Origin: Paludibacteraceae bacterium
GTDB taxonomy: Bacteria > Bacteroidota > Bacteroidia > Bacteroidales > Paludibacteraceae
DNA: 41,034 bases
Reading direction: 5' to 3'
NCBI GenBank assembly: GCA_905233415.1
Contig: CAJOEX010000012.1
Coordinates: forward strand, 79,520-120,553
Shown here: piece by piece, positions 17,001 through 21,765 of the stretch
How the letters are laid out: each line of letters begins with the position of its first letter
Numbering within the stretch: the stretch's first letter is position 1
The notes under the pieces: generated by a model
Told to the model about the DNA's origin: nothing
Seen by the model: the letters and a program-made list of their open reading frames with translations, nothing else
The model's database searches: none
Program-made: the position numbers and the translations under genes

Positions 17001-17786
17001 GATGGTTTTCACAAAGAATTATTTAAATATGACTATCGTGGGCTTGTTATTGGCACTACTTATCTGGATATCAACGGCGAATTGACTGAATCGAAAAGTA
17101 ATGGATATGCTAAAATGGAAAGAGATTATAATGCGAAACGTTTAGATACAGAATCTCGCTATTATAACCAAAAGAATGAATGTATTCAAATTGAGCAGTA
17201 TTCTTACAATGAACGCGGTAAAGTTACTTCATGGCATATTTTCAATGGGAAACGACAATATGACGACTCTAAATATGGATTCTCCAAATTAGTTATTGAC
17301 TACGACGAATCGGGTAGCATCCCCGTACGAAGGATGTGTTATCAAAAAGGAGACAAAATGCTCGCTTGGCAAAAATATGATAGTCATAAAAACGATTGGG
17401 GCGATTGGCAATTCGGGGCATTGGAGAGCAATGCCTCAACAGGAAAAAAGAAAGCACAATCACAAAGTAATTCAGCGTCCCGCACTACAACAAATAACCA
17501 GTGGAGGCATACTGTTGCTAATTTTAACAGCAAATGTCCTGCCGTTGTTAAAAAATACCAACAATATACACTCAAGGTAATCAGTGCTGTTATTGTGACC
17601 GATAGAAAAATTAAAGTTACATTCCGAACAAGTTGTTCTAAATATGAAATAATGGAAACCGATGTTAAGTCCTGCATTGAAACTTGTAAGCAGTTAATTC
17701 AAGATTACAAAAAACAATGGGACTTACCTTCCAATGTGACAATTATTTATGAATTACAAGACTCAAAAAATAGAATTTTAAATTAA
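14058..17786 (+). CDS. Ser/Thr kinase with transmembrane helix and giant extracytoplasmic YD-repeat region
   Basis: 1242 residues. Residues 8-270 are a second eukaryotic-like kinase: GKGGMGSVYLAEH (17-29), Lys39, HRDLKPSN (132-139), DFG 152-154, GTPTYMSPEQ and RSDIYSLGVV. A membrane helix lies at about 276-297. Residues about 330-1150 are a long run of YD-type repeats, each near YDE-x-G-(N/R) then a strand, then YYD-x-x-G-(N/E/K) and a short loop with GYA, as in RHS/YD proteins. A final domain (about 1165-1242) starts after a Ser/Thr-rich linker and reads KVISAVIVTDRKIKVTF then a Cys-containing helix. The architecture is that of a receptor kinase: sensing stalk outside, kinase inside. YD repeats often bind sugars or form shells, but the ligand here is unknown. 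No RHS core cleavage motif was seen. Confidence 0.85.
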   Translation: MIGKEILNYTIVSFIGKGGMGSVYLAEHKYIKQQKVAIKVINADMVNDFTRSRLQQEAEALARLNHPNIVHFLDYHIDEGGNIYLIEEYAEGVSLEKYIKEVNGLIVEDRLCAKFEPILDAMNYAHKMHILHRDLKPSNIIITEDGTPKILDFGIATLMREDAQDEGLIMGTPTYMSPEQVKGEKLDERSDIYSLGVVLFQMLTGVAPYDATTMSEFDINKAVVEEDLPRLKSYYKYTSDAVQKVVDKATCKDKTKRYQSCADFRKALHQAIYPATISLKVKIAASIASLLVIGAGLYIWDYNRTKVTYYKDYALHWGVPIGIGEVDTNTMHHRRYTYRFETKAGKVLSVGLVNSFGNLTDHSDSEHSSTRYSLVNYFYSSNGNLDYKVIYSSDSVILYQMDYSDNMRTVTFRRDDQFHTEMDLQAHTTKYTSQDNIFERSRISRYLLTYDENGLVTEKLFAGFQNIKRCDADHIYGIRYKYDEQGRVIEEQFIGIDGNIKGNSFGLAIKEYTYDENNDWTSVTYLNAEHKQSHDGNNCCIVKLNYDQWGNRIRESYFSLNGEPTLRTDEGSYGFSYEFDDNGLLLKTTTLGPNFEPAYCSYGFVAIINQYDENGYQISTQCVDEHDNPLLNTSNDFAYSRISYDNDCKGHPIVFHFYDEHDSLCESDGVATMQIEYNDKFNPIQYSYFDANSEPALYLGYFHRREMEYDSLGQQIAERYYDSSGNLTNSSNGYAEVKWVFDVHGACTQIAFYSRYGHPTMNNDRYAFNEVQYDEQGNIIWSRYFSPQHASCMTAYGYSAQEYQYDPVTNNETVRIDYNAKGDVLKKHFYEYDSRGNLAKTYTTNANNKLEEGTVVYHYAYDDLNRQTREWYTDLNDNPCNLNEVKKYAEERYEYDENSNITVISYYDSKGEKAINEEFVHRRERTFNSMRKVVRELFLGKDLKPVTGSNVNPEGTVIYDNYGRMLEIACFDGYGKPRLSSDGFHKELFKYDYRGLVIGTTYLDINGELTESKSNGYAKMERDYNAKRLDTESRYYNQKNECIQIEQYSYNERGKVTSWHIFNGKRQYDDSKYGFSKLVIDYDESGSIPVRRMCYQKGDKMLAWQKYDSHKNDWGDWQFGALESNASTGKKKAQSQSNSASRTTTNNQWRHTVANFNSKCPAVVKKYQQYTLKVISAVIVTDRKIKVTFRTSCSKYEIMETDVKSCIETCKQLIQDYKKQWDLPSNVTIIYELQDSKNRILN

Positions 17787-17792
17787 TCGATT

Positions 17793-18263
17793 ATGAAACG
17801 TTTTCTTTTTCTACTCATAATATCCTCAATTGTTGTGAGTGCATCAGCAGCAAACGCCCTAACTACTCATCAAAATGATTTACGTGCTAATCTGATAAAC
17901 TTTCTCAAGGAAGAAGGATTTATGCCGGAAATCGATAATGATGGCGACATCCAATTTAAACGTGAAGGAGTAAAATGGTATATCTCGATTTATTCAGTAG
18001 ACGAGATGCCCATGTATATTTCATTATTCAAATGGTATAATTACAGCGAGAATTATAGCAAAGAAGCCGTCTCGGCTACACTTGCCGACCTAAACTCATA
18101 CAAGGGGGTTAAAGTCATAATTGGTAATAATGGTTATATGCTCTCAGCTGAAATGTATGTAGTGGACGCTGAACCCTTAAAGTATGCTTTCTATAAATTG
18201 TTGGGACAAATTGATAATATGGATAACAGATTAACTACCCTAATTAAGAGTCAAAAACAATGA
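17793..18263 (+). CDS. Secreted YbjN-like single-domain protein (frameshift-shortened copy)
   Basis: 156 residues. Signal peptide at 1-19 (MKRFLFLLIISSIVVSASA). Then one alpha/beta domain: DLRANLINFLKEEGFMPEID, NDGDIQFKREGVKWYISI, and LKYAFYKLLGQIDNMDNRL. The D-x-D-G-D-I-x-F-K-x-E-G stretch recalls the YbjN / type III chaperone-like fold; this is a tentative match. The same domain occurs in the next gene (19399-19890) with about nine in ten bases equal. Near the 3' end this copy lacks one base relative to the other (18248-18260 region), which brings in the TGA at 18261-18263. Six bases follow the kinase stop, so it is the last tightly linked gene of the operon. Confidence 0.7.
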   Translation: MKRFLFLLIISSIVVSASAANALTTHQNDLRANLINFLKEEGFMPEIDNDGDIQFKREGVKWYISIYSVDEMPMYISLFKWYNYSENYSKEAVSATLADLNSYKGVKVIIGNNGYMLSAEMYVVDAEPLKYAFYKLLGQIDNMDNRLTTLIKSQKQ

Positions 18264-18352
18264 CTTTTCAATCAGCGTTTGTAGCCAATGTTGATTCAAA
18301 TGGTTCAATCATTGACGCTTCTGGAAAATCCCTTGTGCCCCCTACTAAATGA
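18264..18352 (+). pseudogene. Out-of-frame remnant tail of the preceding gene
   Basis: Reading one frame over (ACT at 18261) gives TFQSAFVANVDSNGSIIDAS then GKSLVPPTK and a TGA near 18350. The intact paralogue reads TFQSAFIANVDSDDSIIDDF at the same place. Homology stops after about 25 codons. The remaining gap to 18460 is AT-rich and shows nothing else. Confidence 0.65.
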
Positions 18353-18460
18353 AAAATTTAATATCTATTAATACCCATAATAGCAATGGCATACAAGAAA
18401 ATATGCAATTTTTAATATAACATTTTTTATCGTTAAATTTAGACACAAATGACTATAAAT

Positions 18461-20185
18461 ATGAAAACAAAAAAAATCAGTATTGTTCTAACATTAATGA
18501 TGTGCGGTACGTTAGCACTTTTTGCTCAAACATCCGGAACTTGTGGTTCCAATTTAAAATGGTCGTACAATTCATCATCCAAGACCCTTATCATTACTGG
18601 TAGTGGGAGCTTGCCGGACTATGGGTATAGTTCCACCATACATAAGCACACCATGCCATGGGAGCCATTTCTCGAGGAAATTGAGAACATATCTCTTCCC
18701 AACGGATTGACTCGAATTGGAGCATACGCCTTTTACGATTGTAAAAATCTATCTTCCATCTCTATTCCTAATAGTGTGACATCAATAGGTAGTTGGGCTT
18801 TTTCCGGCTGCACTTCACTTACCGAGGCATCAGTTCCAACTACTGTAACAGAAATGGAGTCTGGTGCATTCTGGGATGTCCCAAATATCATTTACTATGG
18901 AAGTGCGTATGGAGCGCCAAGAGATGCACGTTGTCAAAACGGCTATATAGATGGTTTTTTGGTATATAGCGATGCTTCTAAAAAGATTCTTAAGGCATGT
19001 TCCTCTAAGGCGAATGGAGCAATTACGATTCCTTCTTCTGTCATAACAATAGATAAAGAGGCCTTCGAATATTGTTCAAAAATTACATCAATTAGCATCC
19101 CGAATTCTGTACAAGTAATAGGTTCACGCGCTTTCTCAAGTTGTCGTGGTTTGACTTCCATAGACATTCCAAATAGCGTCACGACCATTGGAGAAAAGGC
19201 TTTCACTTATTGCAGAAATTTGGAAACGATATCAATAGCCAATAGCAATATCAATCTTGGTAAAGATGTTTTCGAAAAGTGTGATAAGTTAAGTTATATA
19301 TATTGTAACAAAGACATTAATTTATCCGAAGTGATGGCTCCCACTACAACTCAAAGAATGGCATATAATCCTTCAAATGCCTCAGCGAGTTCATTTGTAG
19401 CAAATACCCTAACTACTCATCAAAATGATTTACGTGCTAATCTGATAAACTTTCTCAAAGAAGAAGGATTTATGCCGGAAATTGATAATGATGGCGACAT
19501 CCTATTTAAACGTGAAGGAGTAAAGTGGTATATCTCAATTAGTGCAACAGACGAGATGCCCATGTATGTTTCATTATTCAAATGGTATAATTACAGCGAG
19601 AATTTTAGCAAAGAAGCAGTCTCCGCTACACTTGCCGAGTTAAACTCATACAAGGGGGTTAAAGTCGTAATTGGTAATAAAGGGTTTATGCCCTCAGCTG
19701 AAATGTACATAGTGAATGCAGAACCCTTAAAGTATGCTTTCTATAAATTGTTGGGACAAATTGATAATATGGATAACAGATTAACGACCCTTATTGATGA
19801 GGTAAAAACATTGACTTTTCAATCAGCATTTATAGCCAATGTTGATTCAGATGATTCCATCATTGACGATTTTGGAAGACCTCTTTACAATTATCGCGCA
19901 AAATATCTAAAATTTAAAGTGTTTGCAGATGTCAAAACATCTGGAAATTATACATTTTATATCAAAATTTATAATCCGGATGGAAGACTACTGACTGATA
20001 CAAATTCACCAATAGGTTATACCTATAAAAATTCTATAAAACTTGAAAAGGGGAGACGCGAAATGCACATGATTAAATGGGGAACATCTACCACAGGCTT
20101 TTGGAAATCAGGGAAATATAAAGCTGAATTTTATGTAAATGACAAAAAGATAGGAGAAAAAGAATTTTCTATATACGGAAACTAA
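18461..20185 (+). CDS. Secreted BspA-type leucine-rich-repeat protein with YbjN-like domain and C-terminal beta domain
   Basis: 574 residues from the ATG giving MKTKKISIVLTL; an ATG 12 bases upstream would only add MTIN and is possible. Signal peptide to about 24. Residues 25-285 carry an N-terminal cap (SGTCGSNLKWSYNSSSKTLI) and LRR_5 repeats (SISIPNSVTSIGSWAFSGC, SIDIPNSVTTIGEKAF). Residues about 312-450 repeat the domain of the 156-residue protein upstream (FLKEEGFMPEIDNDGDI). The last 115 residues form a beta-rich domain ending KKIGEKEFSIYGN. The repeats resemble those of the LRR-caspase protein at 4354-6729. It probably acts at the cell surface as a binding partner of the kinase/YD system; this is inferred from position only. 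Confidence 0.82.
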   Translation: MKTKKISIVLTLMMCGTLALFAQTSGTCGSNLKWSYNSSSKTLIITGSGSLPDYGYSSTIHKHTMPWEPFLEEIENISLPNGLTRIGAYAFYDCKNLSSISIPNSVTSIGSWAFSGCTSLTEASVPTTVTEMESGAFWDVPNIIYYGSAYGAPRDARCQNGYIDGFLVYSDASKKILKACSSKANGAITIPSSVITIDKEAFEYCSKITSISIPNSVQVIGSRAFSSCRGLTSIDIPNSVTTIGEKAFTYCRNLETISIANSNINLGKDVFEKCDKLSYIYCNKDINLSEVMAPTTTQRMAYNPSNASASSFVANTLTTHQNDLRANLINFLKEEGFMPEIDNDGDILFKREGVKWYISISATDEMPMYVSLFKWYNYSENFSKEAVSATLAELNSYKGVKVVIGNKGFMPSAEMYIVNAEPLKYAFYKLLGQIDNMDNRLTTLIDEVKTLTFQSAFIANVDSDDSIIDDFGRPLYNYRAKYLKFKVFADVKTSGNYTFYIKIYNPDGRLLTDTNSPIGYTYKNSIKLEKGRREMHMIKWGTSTTGFWKSGKYKAEFYVNDKKIGEKEFSIYGN

Positions 20186-20341
20186 ATGCGCCTAGTTTAC
20201 GCTATAGACAAGGCATTAAACAACGTACATATCAACTCTATTACTTATTTTGAGCACAAAAAACAGTCAATGTCTTGCCCGAAATGTTTATTCAATAATA
20301 GTTCTGAATCGATTATTAAAATAGCACAGTATGAAAACTAA
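20186..20341 (+). pseudogene. 51-codon open frame resembling the N-terminus of CoiA-like proteins
   Basis: The ATG follows the previous stop directly. It reads MRLVYAIDKALNNVHINSIT, then YFEHKKQSMSCPKCLFNNSS and a stop at 20339-20341. The order A-x-D, VHI-x-S, then CPKC recalls the N-terminal zinc-knuckle of CoiA-type competence-associated proteins, which are normally several hundred residues long. I read it as a truncated fragment. The resemblance is short and could be chance. Confidence 0.35.
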
Positions 20342-20385
20342 AAATACTGCATGATTATAGCAATGCTATTACTATCTGTGTTGTA

Positions 20386-20907
20386 GTGAAAAAGTTTCTT
20401 CTATTCATATTATTACTCGGTTGTACTATGCTTTCTTTCGGACAGTATGAAGGTGCACTTAATGGCAACCAATCATGGACCAACACCGAATACAACACTA
20501 CCGAAGGCACCGAATTTTGGGTCACATTTATGAGTAACAGCGGTGCAGCAGAGGGTGACATGGAGACGATGAAGTTATACTTATATGTTTCTTCTCGGGA
20601 AAAAGCACAAGTTACATTTTATAATCCTAACAATAATGAGAGTTCCTCTCCTATTGACATCCCTGCTGGTCAACAAATTCCCTATCAAGTGCCTAATGAG
20701 TGGGCATATATAAACACAAAAGAAGCAAATAGTGTAATACCAACATGCCTAACTGACGCTGGTGTTGTTGTATATGCGACTGAATTTGCAATTGTCGCCA
20801 CTACAGAACAAAACGTAACTATAAACATTAAAAAACAACTATAAATCAAGATAAATATAATAACGGAGTTATTGACACCATCGGTCCGCAGGAAGAATAT
20901 ACTATTG
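20386..20907 (+). pseudogene. Broken secreted-protein gene (N-terminal part of a larger surface protein)
   Basis: A GTG at 20386 opens a signal peptide (KKFLLFILLLGCTMLSFG) and a mature start like that of large Bacteroidales surface proteins (TEGTEFWVTFMSN, LYLYVSSREKAQVTFYNPNN, DIPAGQQIPYQVPNEWAYI). The frame stops at 20844 after 152 codons. A -1 shift in the A6 run at 20830-20835 restores about 24 more codons (TTINQDKYNNGVIDTIGPQE) up to the point where the cas9 fragment begins on the other strand. I read this as a pseudogene cut by the same rearrangement. Whether the short secreted form is still made is open. Confidence 0.55.
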
Positions 20908-21069
20908 AGAAACACTATTTCCGCTTTCAAATGCCCCCATTAATGCAGCATCCATCGGAATTATGCGATTGCCTGCGTGTACTATCTTTTTTTGGACTTC
21001 ATTTTCTTCTACTACTGCCCAACCGATACTATTTGTACCCAAATCTAATCCTAAAATCTTCTTACTCAT
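20902..21069 (-). pseudogene. cas9: cas9 5' fragment: first 55 codons including the RuvC-I motif
   Basis: Minus-strand ATG at 21067-21069. Residues 1-20 are MSKKILGLDLGTNSIGWAVV, the Cas9 N-terminus with the RuvC-I nuclease motif (Asp9). It continues HAGNRIIPMDAALMGAFESG (residues 31-50) and then NSVSQ, which matches Bacteroidetes Cas9 proteins up to the bridge-helix region (normally followed by TA-E-R-T and an Arg-rich helix). There a TAG (20902-20904) ends the frame and homology stops. A full Cas9 has 1000 or more residues, so about 95% is missing. No cas1, cas2, tracrRNA or CRISPR array is visible in the window. It is the scar of a lost type II CRISPR-Cas locus, or a tiny Cas9-derived peptide gene. 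Confidence 0.85.
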
Positions 21070-21089
21070 GGTATGTTCTTATTTCTATT

Positions 21090-21178
21090 TACCCATTGGC
21101 GGAATTAAAGTAGCGCATGTTTAATTTGCCCAATCGGTTTGTTATTAATAAAATTAATACCTGTTGGCGGAATTAAAA
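21090..21178. repeat. Pair of 21-base direct repeats upstream of the cas9 fragment
   Basis: TACCCATTGGCGGAATTAAAG (21090-21110, given here as one 20-base core ACCCATTGGCGGAATTAAAG plus a leading T) and its partner at 21158-21178 (core ACCTGTTGGCGGAATTAAAA) match at 18 of 21 positions, 68 bases apart. Similarity does not extend beyond the core. They could be operator sites or ends left by a rearrangement. Confidence 0.5.
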
Positions 21179-21221
21179 AAGTGTTCTTTGACTTAAAATA
21201 ATTGCAAAATTGGCAGCTAAA

Positions 21222-21253
21222 TTTGCATACTCAAAAAATTTGTTGTACCTTTG
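21222..21253 (+). promoter_or_regulatory. Promoter of the secreted-protein gene pair
   Basis: TTTG (21222-21225), 20 bases, TACCTTTG (21246-21253), 26 bases before the start at 21280. Confidence 0.7.
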
Positions 21254-21279
21254 CACGAAAATAACACAAAACCACTGTT

Positions 21280-21765
21280 ATGAAACGATTTTTACTGCTT
21301 TTAGCGCTGGTCGGACTGGTGATGCCACGGCTGAATATCTGCGTGGCGGAAACCCAAAAACAGCACCTCATCGTGCACCAGAAGTCCGGCGACAAGGTCT
21401 ATTTCGACCTTCAGGAAACACCCGTTACCACCTTCAAAGACGGTCAACTGGTTATCACCACCTCCTCCGAAACGATTTATTACCCGTTGGCGGATGTGTC
21501 GAAGTACACGTACGAAGGTATCTCCGAGGGCATTGACAATGTGCTTGCGCCCGGAATGATTGAGATTAGTCACAACAACGAGGTTGTGATGGTGAAAGGC
21601 ATGCCCGCCGATGCGGAAATGGCCATCTATTCGATAGACGGCAAACTGCTTGCCAGTTGCCGTGCAGTAGCCGGAAAGACGGCGATGCTGACGCTCACGC
21701 CGTTTCCGGCAGGCATTTATATTGTTCAAGCAGGAGGCACCTCCTATAAAATTGAGAAACGATGA
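21280..21765 (+). CDS. Small secreted protein with C-terminal sorting-like domain
   Basis: 161 residues. Signal peptide MKRFLLLLALVGLVMPRLNI to about 23. The front part (HLIVHQKSGDKVYFDLQETP, then VITTSSETIYYPLADVSKYT) is a short beta domain common at the start of Bacteroidales surface proteins. The last 75 residues (NEVVMVKGMPADAEMAIYSI, DGKLL, PFPAGIYIVQAGGTSYKIEK) have the form of a type IX secretion sorting domain. The stop overlaps the start of the next gene by 4 bases (ATGA), so the two are translationally coupled and probably function together. An identical promoter type stands in front. Exact role unknown. Confidence 0.75.
   Translation: MKRFLLLLALVGLVMPRLNICVAETQKQHLIVHQKSGDKVYFDLQETPVTTFKDGQLVITTSSETIYYPLADVSKYTYEGISEGIDNVLAPGMIEISHNNEVVMVKGMPADAEMAIYSIDGKLLASCRAVAGKTAMLTLTPFPAGIYIVQAGGTSYKIEKR

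Noticed and set aside
8683..18263. Assignment of the kinase/phosphatase/FHA genes to a type VI secretion post-translational control module
   Set aside because: No sheath, tube, baseplate or TssM/L genes are in the window, and the outside domains (protease, YD repeats) do not fit TagE/PppA/Fha proteins.
20830..20836. AAAAAAC as a programmed -1 frameshift site
   Set aside because: The heptamer is not in the required X-XXY-YYZ phase, no clear downstream structure is seen, and the extended frame runs into the rearrangement point. Decay is simpler.
21090..21178. Possible degenerate CRISPR repeats next to the cas9 fragment
   Set aside because: Only two copies, similarity limited to 21 bases, and no match in length or ends to type II repeats.
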